A DNA stretch of 64,000 bases from positions 4,107,001 through 4,171,000 of the forward strand of contig NZ_CP058986.1 of NCBI RefSeq assembly GCF_019278525.1. Direction: 5' to 3'. This document shows positions 26,230 through 32,751 of the stretch, piece after piece. Every line of letters starts with the position of its first letter. The first letter of the stretch is position 1. The notes under the pieces were generated by a model. The model did not search any database and was not told where the DNA came from. It saw nothing but the letters and a program-made list of their open reading frames with translations. The position numbers and the translations under genes were made by a program. This stretch comes from Polaribacter sp. HaHaR_3_91. Lineage in GTDB: Bacteria; Bacteroidota; Bacteroidia; Flavobacteriales; Flavobacteriaceae.

Positions 26230-26802
26230 CTATAACTTTATAATGGTATTATTTTTTAATTGATATTGTTCTTTACTTTCTTTACAGACTGCAATTCCGT
26301 TTTTATTAAACTCTAATCGATGTCCGTATTCACTAACCCAACCAATTTGTTTGGATGGATTACCAACTATAAGTGCAAAAGGTAAAACTTCTTTGGTTAC
26401 TACTGCTCCCGCTCCAATAAGGGCGTATTCACCAATAGTATTTCCACAAATAATAGTAGCATTTGCCCCAATACTTGCTCCTTTTTTTACTAAGGTTTGT
26501 TGGTATTCATTTTTTCTTTTGATAGCACTCCGTGGATTGATTACGTTTGTAAAAACCATAGAAGGTCCTAAAAAGACATCGTCTTCGCAAATTACTCCTG
26601 TGTAAATAGATACGTTATTTTGCACTTTTACATTTTTACCCAAAACTACTTCTGGAGAAACCACTACATTCTGACCAATATTACATTGTTCACCAATAAC
26701 ACAATGAGACATAATATGACTAAAATGCCAAATTCTGGTATCTTTTCCGATACTGCAATCGTTATCTATTACAGCCGTTTCATGTGCAAAATATTCTATC
26801 AA
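26230..26802 (-). CDS. Hexapeptide-repeat acyltransferase (WbpD/WlbB-like)
   Basis: A 190-residue left-handed beta-helix acetyltransferase. Hexapeptide turns run from about residue 12 to 155 (IGKDTRIWHFSHI, VIGEQCNIGQNVVVSPEV, ASIGANATIICGNTIGEYALIGAGAVVTKEV), ending in the LIVGNPSKQIGWVSEYG segment. The FSHI and GENTRIW-type start resemble N-acetyltransferases acting on UDP-amino-sugar uronates for surface polysaccharides (WbpD/WlbB). No other sugar genes are adjacent, so the substrate is inferred only. It is sandwiched between deoC (2-base gap) and remB (1-base gap). Confidence 0.85.
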   Translation of the reverse strand: MIEYFAHETAVIDNDCSIGKDTRIWHFSHIMSHCVIGEQCNIGQNVVVSPEVVLGKNVKVQNNVSIYTGVICEDDVFLGPSMVFTNVINPRSAIKRKNEYQQTLVKKGASIGANATIICGNTIGEYALIGAGAVVTKEVLPFALIVGNPSKQIGWVSEYGHRLEFNKNGIAVCKESKEQYQLKNNTIIKL

Positions 26803-26804
26803 AA

Positions 26805-27551
26805 TTAGTATCCTGAATTACTGTTTTGTTCTTTATTTACAATCTCTTTAGAAGATGATGTACCAATTCTATCTACTCCTAAATTAACCATTTTTACAGC
26901 CATTTCATAATCTCTTACGCCGCCTGCTGCTTTTATTTTTAATGGTTTTGCATTTTCTGCAATTAACTTCATTGTTTCTAACGTTGCTCCGTTAGGCAAA
27001 TTGTTTTCTGTTTTAAAAAAACCTGTTGATGATTTCACAAAAACATTCTCTGCATTTTCTTCACCAAAATCAGTAAAAACAATATTTTTAATTAAGCGCG
27101 AAATTACAATTATTTCTTTGTTTGTTAAGGCAGCAACTTCAATTATCCATTTTATTACTTTGTTATGTTCCAAAGCAAGTGCAATCCCTTTTGTAATTTC
27201 ATTGGTAACCAATTGTAATTCACCTCTTTTAAAGGCTTCGTAATTCACAACAAAATCTAACTCATCTGCCCCTAAATTAATAGCTTCTTGTGCTTCTTCT
27301 AATTTTTCTTGAGTAGTATAAGTTCCTTCATGAAAACCAATTACAGTTCCAGTAAGAATACTTTTATTTGCCTCTTGAAGCATTTCCTTAGCTAAAGGAA
27401 TGTATTTAGCACGAATCATAATTAATTTATAATCGTACAAAATAGCTTCTTGAATTAAATGAATAACGTTTTGTTTATTTTCTTCTTCCGTAAGATTCGC
27501 TTGACTTGCTGTTTTTAAGTAAGTAGCGTCTAAATATTGACTGATTTTCAT
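26805..27551 (-). CDS. deoC: Deoxyribose-phosphate aldolase
   Basis: DeoC cleaves 2-deoxyribose-5-phosphate to glyceraldehyde-3-phosphate and acetaldehyde, salvaging carbon from deoxynucleosides. The TIM-barrel class I aldolase motifs are seen: GADELDFVVN with catalytic Asp, the Schiff-base Lys in VFVKSSTGF, and the second Lys in IKAAGGVRD. The 248-residue length is normal. It is the first gene of an operon with the acyltransferase and remB, an arrangement without an obvious metabolic link. Confidence 0.96.
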   Translation of the reverse strand: MKISQYLDATYLKTASQANLTEEENKQNVIHLIQEAILYDYKLIMIRAKYIPLAKEMLQEANKSILTGTVIGFHEGTYTTQEKLEEAQEAINLGADELDFVVNYEAFKRGELQLVTNEITKGIALALEHNKVIKWIIEVAALTNKEIIVISRLIKNIVFTDFGEENAENVFVKSSTGFFKTENNLPNGATLETMKLIAENAKPLKIKAAGGVRDYEMAVKMVNLGVDRIGTSSSKEIVNKEQNSNSGY

Positions 27552-27589
27552 CTTGCTAAAATAACAAATAATAAAATATTTTCAACATA

Positions 27590-27613
27590 AAACCCAACCA
27601 AAAGGTTGGGTTT
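27590..27613 (-). terminator. Terminator of TonB-like paralogue 2
   Basis: A 10-bp stem AAACCCAACC / GGTTGGGTTT with an AAAA loop, directly after the minus-strand TonB-like stop at 27618. Confidence 0.88.
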
Positions 27614-27617
27614 CATT

Positions 27618-28355
27618 TTATTCTAAACTAAAAGCAATGGGCAAGTTATACCTTACTTTAACAGTTTTACTATTTTGTATACCTGGTTTAAATTTTGGTA
27701 ACTTCTTAATAACTCTTAAAGCCTCTTTTTCTAATGTTTTATATGCAGTCCTTATTTTAACATCAACTATTTCTCCTTTATCATCTATAACAAACTGAGT
27801 ATATATTTTATGTTTACCAGTGCCTAAACCTATTTCATTTGCCAATTCCACATCAAAATTACGCTGTACAAACTGTTTCATTTTTTTCTCAAAACAAACC
27901 TTATTTTCTTCTTTCGATAAATTATCACATCCTTTAAAAATGGGTGCATTTTGTATGTTGATAAAATCTACATCTTCTACAAATTTCTCTTCAACATTAA
28001 CCTCTACAACATTTTCTATATCTATTAAAACTGGATCTTCTGCTGTAACATTATCAATAAAATTTTCAATGATATTATTATCACCTTTTACAACCTCATC
28101 TAAAATAATTGGTGCTGCTTTTATAATCTCTATTTTAGGAATAACCTTAGGCTCTTTTGTAAAAATGACATCTGTATCTGGTGCTACATAAACGACTTCT
28201 CTTTTAGTAGTTTCAAAATCTGCAACTATTTTCTCTTCGGTTTGGTGCTCTAACGTTATAAAGATAATAAAGAGCACTAATACCAACCCTAACTGTGTAA
28301 AAATATTAGAGAATTTCTCTAATTGTTTTCTTGGTAATTTTTTGGTGTTTCTCAT
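27618..28355 (-). CDS. TonB-like energy transducer, paralogue 2
   Basis: A 245-residue protein with the same plan as the genes at 12499 and 30455. A basic N-terminus (RNTKKLPRKQLEKFSNIF) and one membrane helix (about 21-38) lead to a long acidic/valine-rich spacer without the strong Pro-rich block. The C-terminal domain has APIFKGC...VCF and VRYNLPIAFSLE. It is more divergent than the other two. TonB_C domains bind TonB boxes of outer-membrane receptors; whether this divergent domain does so is unknown. It has its own terminator. Confidence 0.82.
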   Translation of the reverse strand: MRNTKKLPRKQLEKFSNIFTQLGLVLVLFIIFITLEHQTEEKIVADFETTKREVVYVAPDTDVIFTKEPKVIPKIEIIKAAPIILDEVVKGDNNIIENFIDNVTAEDPVLIDIENVVEVNVEEKFVEDVDFINIQNAPIFKGCDNLSKEENKVCFEKKMKQFVQRNFDVELANEIGLGTGKHKIYTQFVIDDKGEIVDVKIRTAYKTLEKEALRVIKKLPKFKPGIQNSKTVKVRYNLPIAFSLE

Positions 28356-28409
28356 AATTCAAAAGTTTTTAAATGTTAAAACTTTGTTAAAACAATTAAC
28401 GTGCCATAA

Positions 28410-28439
28410 AAAAAGCATCAAATTTCTTTGATGCTTTTT
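28410..28439 (-). terminator. Terminator of the DUF3109 gene
   Basis: A 13-bp stem AAAAAGCATCAAA / TTTGATGCTTTTT with a TTTC loop, about 30 bases after the DUF3109 stop on the minus strand. Confidence 0.88.
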
Positions 28440-28470
28440 ACTTCTATTTATACGTGATATAAAAATTTAC

Positions 28471-29043
28471 TTATTTTTCTAAATGTTTTGCGGCTATAAC
28501 CTCTAATTCATCATACCAATCCTGTCCAAATTTCCTTATCAAGGCTTGTTTCACAAACTTGTAAATAGGTACTTGTAATTCTTTTCCTAAAGAACAGGCA
28601 TCATCACAAATTTCCCATTTATCATAATTTACAGCAGAAAACTCACTGTATTCTTTTATTCTGATAGGATATAAATGACAAGAAACTGGTTTTTTCCAAT
28701 CTATTTCTCCTTGGTTATACGCTTCTTCTATTGCACAAAGTGCTGTCTTTTTTTCATCAAAAATAACATAAGCACAATCTGCACCATTAATTAAAGGAGT
28801 TTCTAATTCTCCCCACTCACTGGTAACCCAAGTACCTTGTTCTTCAATAACAGCAATTCCTTCTTTTCTTAAAAAAGGTTTTACTTTAGGATATATTCTT
28901 TCTAAAATTTTGGTTTCTTCCTCATCTAAAGGAGCTCCGGCGTCACCATCTACACAGCAGGCGCCTTTACAAGCAGATAAATTGCAAACAAAATCTTTTT
29001 CGATAATATCTTCTGAAACTATAGTTTTTCCAAGTTGAAACAT
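28471..29043 (-). CDS. DUF3109 family cysteine-rich protein
   Basis: A 190-residue cytoplasmic protein. The N-terminal VCNLSACKGACCVDGDAGAPL, then ADCAYV, TALCAIE, VSCHLYPIR and ICDDACSLG give the regular Cys pattern of the DUF3109/YkgJ-like putative metal-binding families. A Fe-S or zinc site is likely but unproven. A -7 box lies only about four bases upstream of the ATG, so the mRNA may be leaderless. It is divergent from marC. Confidence 0.92.
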   Translation of the reverse strand: MFQLGKTIVSEDIIEKDFVCNLSACKGACCVDGDAGAPLDEEETKILERIYPKVKPFLRKEGIAVIEEQGTWVTSEWGELETPLINGADCAYVIFDEKKTALCAIEEAYNQGEIDWKKPVSCHLYPIRIKEYSEFSAVNYDKWEICDDACSLGKELQVPIYKFVKQALIRKFGQDWYDELEVIAAKHLEK

Positions 29044-29047
29044 ATCG

Positions 29048-29055
29048 CAAAAATA
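29048..29055 (-). promoter_or_regulatory. Candidate -7 box of DUF3109 gene (leaderless spacing)
   Basis: The minus strand reads TATTTTTG, ending 4 bases before the ATG at 29043. This would place transcription start at or next to the A of the start codon. Confidence 0.5.
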
Positions 29056-29071
29056 GTGTTATTTTTTTCTA

Positions 29072-29079
29072 TAACTTTG
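29072..29079 (+). promoter_or_regulatory. Candidate -7 box of marC
   Basis: TAACTTTG (TAnnTTTG) lies 49 bases before the marC ATG and is back to back with the DUF3109 promoter. Confidence 0.5.
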
Positions 29080-29128
29080 CGTTTTCCTAAACTAAGTTAT
29101 CTAATTTTACAAAAAAATATAAAAAATT

Positions 29129-29716
29129 ATGAATTTTAATTTTAAAGAAGCTTTTACAGCCTTTATGGTTTTGTTTGCAGTTATAGATGTTATTGGTAAC
29201 ATCCCTATTATTATAGATTTAAGAAAGAAAGCAGGCCATATCCAATCAGAAAAAGCAGCTATTATTGCAGGTGTAATTATGATTGTTTTTTTGTTTTTAG
29301 GACAAAGTTTACTAAAACTCATTGGTATTGACGTACATTCATTTGCCGTTGCAGGTGCTTTTATACTTTTTTTTATTGCTTTAGAAATGATTTTAGGAAT
29401 TACGCTTTACAAAGACAATGAAGATGATGTAAATGCAATTACAGCTTCTGTATTTCCATTAGCTTTTCCTTTAATTGCTGGTCCAGGAAGTTTAACAACC
29501 TTACTTTCTTTAAGATCTGAGTTTTTTTTAGAAAATATTATAATTGCAGTATTAGCAAATATTATTTTAATTTACATTGTCTTAAAAACCTCTTCTAGAA
29601 TAGAGCGCATGATTGGCCCTATTGGAATTCAAATAATTAGAAAAATATTTGGTGTAATTTTATTAGCTATTTCTGTAAAATTATTTGCAGCAAATATTAA
29701 AGTTCTATTTGTATAA
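29129..29716 (+). CDS. MarC family membrane protein
   Basis: A 195-residue integral membrane protein of the MarC/UPF0056 family with six helices. Family segments are FMVLFAVIDVIGNIPIIIDL, ALEMILGITLYK, and SVFPLAFPLIAGPGSLTTLLSL, with GPIGIQIIRKIFGVILLAISVKLFAANI at the end. The function of the family is unknown; an old link to antibiotic resistance was not upheld. The flavoprotein gene starts on the base after its stop. Confidence 0.94.
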   Translation: MNFNFKEAFTAFMVLFAVIDVIGNIPIIIDLRKKAGHIQSEKAAIIAGVIMIVFLFLGQSLLKLIGIDVHSFAVAGAFILFFIALEMILGITLYKDNEDDVNAITASVFPLAFPLIAGPGSLTTLLSLRSEFFLENIIIAVLANIILIYIVLKTSSRIERMIGPIGIQIIRKIFGVILLAISVKLFAANIKVLFV

Positions 29717-30322
29717 ATGAATTTTGATGTTTTAATTATTGGTGGTGGAGCTTCTGCACTGCAGTGTGCATTGGTATTAGGTTCTGCAAAAGACAAAGCT
29801 TTTGCAGCTGGTAAAACTATTGGAATTATCAGCCATCAGAGAGCTTCTCACCTGCAAGATGCCTTATTTAATAATGTATTAGGCATACCTGCTAAAACTT
29901 TAGGGAAAGACATATTACTTGAAGGTAAAAAACAGCTTTCTACCTTATACCCTCATGTACAACAAATAGAAAGTGAAAAAGTTATCTCTATTTTAACTGC
30001 AGAAAATGGATATCAAATAACAACCAATTATACTATCCATTTTACTAAGGTTGCAATTCTTGCTTTAAATTACTCTAAACCTTTTACAATAGAAGGGCTA
30101 GACTCTTTTATAGAACCTCATCAAAGAGCTAATCCAGTAAAAGATAGAATTCAACTTAAAAATAAAAATCACCTTATAAAAGACGGTTTATACTGTTGTG
30201 GCACCATCTCTGGTTGCAGAAGTCAATTTGCAATTGCTGCAGGAAGTGGCGCAAGTGTTGCTACAGATATTCTTACAATTTGGAACAATAATACACCCAC
30301 CAAAGTACATGACAAAGTATGA
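29717..30322 (+). CDS. Single-domain FAD-binding protein related to thioredoxin reductases
   Basis: A 201-residue protein with an N-terminal Rossmann dinucleotide motif (VLIIGGGASALQCALVLG). A C-terminal segment (GLYCCGTISGCRSQFAIAAGSGASVATDIL) matches the second FAD contact of thioredoxin-reductase-like enzymes. The central NADPH-binding domain and its CxxC are missing: the protein is about 100 residues shorter than thioredoxin reductase and reads smoothly across the gap. Cysteines CC and C in the C-terminal motif are unusual. Its partner is unknown. It is contiguous with marC (0-base gap). Confidence 0.8.
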   Translation: MNFDVLIIGGGASALQCALVLGSAKDKAFAAGKTIGIISHQRASHLQDALFNNVLGIPAKTLGKDILLEGKKQLSTLYPHVQQIESEKVISILTAENGYQITTNYTIHFTKVAILALNYSKPFTIEGLDSFIEPHQRANPVKDRIQLKNKNHLIKDGLYCCGTISGCRSQFAIAAGSGASVATDILTIWNNNTPTKVHDKV

Positions 30323-30454
30323 TGGAAATCATATTTTAAAGCCCTTTAAATTATTAATTTTACAATAGAAAATCGAATTTAAAAGAATTTGATAATCTAG
30401 AAAGCTATTTTTAAATAACGAAGTTAAAATTATACATTTTTAAAGGATTTCAAA

Positions 30455-31189
30455 ATGGACATTAAAAAAAACCCAAAACAACAGTTAGAAAATTACAGTA
30501 AAATTTTCTTACAAATAGGGTTAGTATTAGCCTTATTTATTACTTATACTTTAATTGAGCACAAAACTTATGAAAGGAATGACCTAAAAAGCTTAGGACA
30601 AGCAAACATGATTGATGATATGAAAGAAGATATTCCTATCATTGAAATGCAAGAAGTAATACCTCCACCAAAAAACACACCTCCACCTATTGTAGAGCAA
30701 ATTACAGTAGTAGAAGATGAAAAGGAAATTGAAGAAACAGTAATTGAATCTACAGAAACAGACGAAACAGTAGGTGTAGTTGTAAATACCGATGATATTG
30801 TTGAAATTGAAGAGGTAGAAGAAGTGGTAGAAGACATTCCTTTTGTATTAATAGAAAACGTGCCAGTTTACCCTGGTTGTAAAGGAAACAATAAAGCACT
30901 AAAAGACTGTTTTACAAAAAAAGTTACAGAATTTTTTGGTAAAAGATTTGATATTAATTTAGCATCTGAATTAGGCTTAGACCCAGGTAAAAAGAAATTG
31001 TTTGTAATTTTTACAATTAATAAAAAAGGGAAAATAGCAAATGTTAAAGCGAGAGGACCACACCCTCGATTAGAAAAAGAAGTAGTAGAAATTATTAATG
31101 CTTTACCTACAATGACTCCAGGTAAACAAAGAGGTAACCCTGTAGGTGTTAGCTACAGCATACCAATAACATTTGAAGTTAGAACATAA
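30455..31189 (+). CDS. TonB-like energy transducer, paralogue 3
   Basis: A 244-residue protein closely related to the one at 12499; both begin with an IKKNPK...LENYSKIF stretch. There is a membrane helix at about 18-36, a Pro-rich IPPPKNTPPPI, an acidic spacer (VEDEKEIEETVIESTETDET), then a TonB_C-like domain with VPVYPGC...DCF and VSYSIPITF. The near-identical N-terminal third suggests a recent duplication of paralogue 1, while the intervening 17 kb contains the more distant paralogue 2. A strong terminator follows. Confidence 0.85.
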   Translation: MDIKKNPKQQLENYSKIFLQIGLVLALFITYTLIEHKTYERNDLKSLGQANMIDDMKEDIPIIEMQEVIPPPKNTPPPIVEQITVVEDEKEIEETVIESTETDETVGVVVNTDDIVEIEEVEEVVEDIPFVLIENVPVYPGCKGNNKALKDCFTKKVTEFFGKRFDINLASELGLDPGKKKLFVIFTINKKGKIANVKARGPHPRLEKEVVEIINALPTMTPGKQRGNPVGVSYSIPITFEVRT

Positions 31190-31191
31190 AT

Positions 31192-31229
31192 AAAAAGAAA
31201 ACCCAACTTTAAAGTTGGGTTTTCTTTTT
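31192..31229 (+). terminator. Rho-independent terminator of TonB-like paralogue 3
   Basis: A 19-bp palindrome (core AAAACCCAACTTT / AAAGTTGGGTTTT) just after the stop, ending in a T-run. Confidence 0.93.
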
Positions 31230-31348
31230 TTACTCAAAATCGACACAGTAGCAGCAACCTATAAGATTTATAAGCAATCTCTTATGATTTGTATATCACC
31301 AAAACCTGCTTTTTTATACCTAATTATAAAAAATAAGAAATTCACCTA

Positions 31349-31379
31349 TTGAACAACCTTACAATGTTATATATATTTG
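31349..31379 (+). promoter_or_regulatory. Promoter of the candidate C-rich small RNA
   Basis: TTG (31349-31351), a 20-base spacer, then TATATTTG (31372-31379), a full match to the Bacteroidota pattern, with no open reading frame downstream before the terminator at 31510-31544. Confidence 0.6.
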
Positions 31380-31385
31380 TAGTAT

Positions 31386-31545
31386 AAAAACAAGTACATG
31401 GTTGATAATCAAACAAATTAAATCTTACTAAAAAAATATTTTATTAAAATATCTTCCCCCACTATTTTAATAATTCATTAATATATTAGTCCCCCAATTA
31501 TATTAATAAAAAAGCTAAACAACCCCCTTAAAGTTTAGCTTTTTG
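31386..31545 (+). ncRNA. Candidate C-rich small RNA, about 160 nt
   Basis: The 432-base gap between TonB paralogue 3 and the receiver gene has no gene, but it holds a complete transcription unit: promoter (31349-31379) and terminator (31510-31544). In between, a small hairpin (31436-31452, ATATTTTA / TAAAATAT) is followed by three CCCCC blocks at 31456-31460, 31491-31495 and 31523-31527. The rest is AT-rich, and the third block sits in the terminator loop. Evenly spaced C-rich single-stranded stretches are typical of base-pairing sRNAs. No coding potential or known RNA family was recognised. The role is inferred. Confidence 0.5.
31510..31544 (+). terminator. Terminator of the candidate small RNA
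   Basis: Stem GCTAAAC (31514-31520) / GTTTAGC (31533-31539) extended by A-run and T-run, with a 12-nt loop containing CCCCC. Confidence 0.75.
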
Positions 31546-31621
31546 TTATTATAAAAACTTTGTAAAATCAATAATATCTTTTTTTTGGAATTAAATTTCT
31601 TAAAGATTAGCAGCTTAATAG

Positions 31622-31984
31622 TTATGCTATCTTTATTGCCTCAACTAATTCATCAAAATCTTTGGCTTTATCAAAAAAGGCAAACGCTCCGTATTTAAAA
31701 CACGTTTTTCTTAGCTCTGTACTTATAGAAAAAACAAAGACTTTAGTATCCTTTTTATCTTTCTGAAGCATTCTTAACAACTCTATCCCATTACCATCAG
31801 GCAACTTCAAATCGAGTATTATTACATCAAAATTAGTTTTGTTAAAAATAGAAATTGCTTCATGTAAAGATTTTGTCAAGCAAATATCTCTTATACTATC
31901 AATTTGCTTAGCGGCATCAAAAATATTTCTACCTATAAAAGGGTTGTCTTCCACTATCAGTAAATTATGAAATGCTGCTTTCAA
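31622..31984 (-). CDS. Stand-alone response regulator receiver domain
   Basis: A 120-residue single REC domain. The acidic pair is in LIVEDNPFIG, the phospho-acceptor Asp in VIILDLKLPDGNG near residue 58, the switch Ser in VFVFSIS near 85, and Lys in AFFDKAKDF near 104. There is no output domain, so it acts by protein contact or as a phosphate relay. It lies just downstream of the NarL-type regulator and giant kinase on the same strand (113-base gap), so it is a likely second target of that kinase. This pairing is inferred. Confidence 0.9.
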   Translation of the reverse strand: MKAAFHNLLIVEDNPFIGRNIFDAAKQIDSIRDICLTKSLHEAISIFNKTNFDVIILDLKLPDGNGIELLRMLQKDKKDTKVFVFSISTELRKTCFKYGAFAFFDKAKDFDELVEAIKIA

Positions 31985-32097
31985 TATAAGGTTGGGTATC
32001 TTAATTAAAAGGCAAGGTAAATAGTTTTTACAGATATTTTCATAAGCAAAGTGCTTATCATTTTAATTTAACAGCTATATGAAAAAGTATAGATCTA

Positions 32098-32751
32098 TTA
32101 AATTCCCAATGAAGTTAATCCTTCTTGAATGGCATATTTTGTTAATTCAGGAATAGTGAATAAATCTAATTTTTTCATAATGTTATTTCGATGTACATCA
32201 ACCGTTTTAGGACTTAAAAATAAGATTTCTCCTATTTCTTTAGAAGAACGCCCTTCTGCAATTAACTGTAATACTTCTTTCTCCCTAGAGCTTAATTGTG
32301 TCTTTTCTATTCCTTTAGGCTCTTTTAATACCAAAAGAAACTCTTGATTAATATCATTTGAAAGATATTTTTTATTTTGCATTACAGTGCATATTGCTGT
32401 AATCAATTCATCTGAATCTCCATCTTTTAACAAGTAAGCAAAGGCACCAGCTTTAAACATACTCTGTATAAACTGCTTGCTAGAATGCATAGAAAGACCA
32501 ATTATCTTTATTTCTGGATTGTTTTTATGAATCTGCCTTGTTGCCTCTATACCATTTAAACCAGGCATAGCAACATCCATAACAACAACGTTTGGCAAAA
32601 GTTTTGGACATATTTTTATAGCCTCTCTACCATCGGAAGCTTCACCAATTATGTGCATATTAGACCTCTGCTCTATAATGTTTCTTAAACCATCTCTTAA
32701 TAGCTTATGATCATCTACTAATACAATTTTAATATCTTTTAAATAACTCAT
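32098..32751 (-). CDS. NarL/FixJ-type response regulator
   Basis: A 217-residue regulator. The receiver domain (about 1-125) has acidic pair VDDH, phospho-acceptor Asp in VVMDVAMPGLNG near 58, Ser in GLSMHSS and Lys in YLLKDGDSD. A C-terminal LuxR-type HTH (about 150-210) has LSSREKEVLQLIAEGRSSKEI and PKTVDVHRNNIMKKL. Its ATG overlaps the kinase stop by 4 bases, so the two are translationally coupled and form a two-component pair. Target genes are unknown. Confidence 0.95.
   Translation of the reverse strand: MSYLKDIKIVLVDDHKLLRDGLRNIIEQRSNMHIIGEASDGREAIKICPKLLPNVVVMDVAMPGLNGIEATRQIHKNNPEIKIIGLSMHSSKQFIQSMFKAGAFAYLLKDGDSDELITAICTVMQNKKYLSNDINQEFLLVLKEPKGIEKTQLSSREKEVLQLIAEGRSSKEIGEILFLSPKTVDVHRNNIMKKLDLFTIPELTKYAIQEGLTSLGI

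Noticed and set aside
29129..29716. MarC as a multiple-antibiotic-resistance protein
   Set aside because: The family's link to resistance was not upheld, so I give no function.
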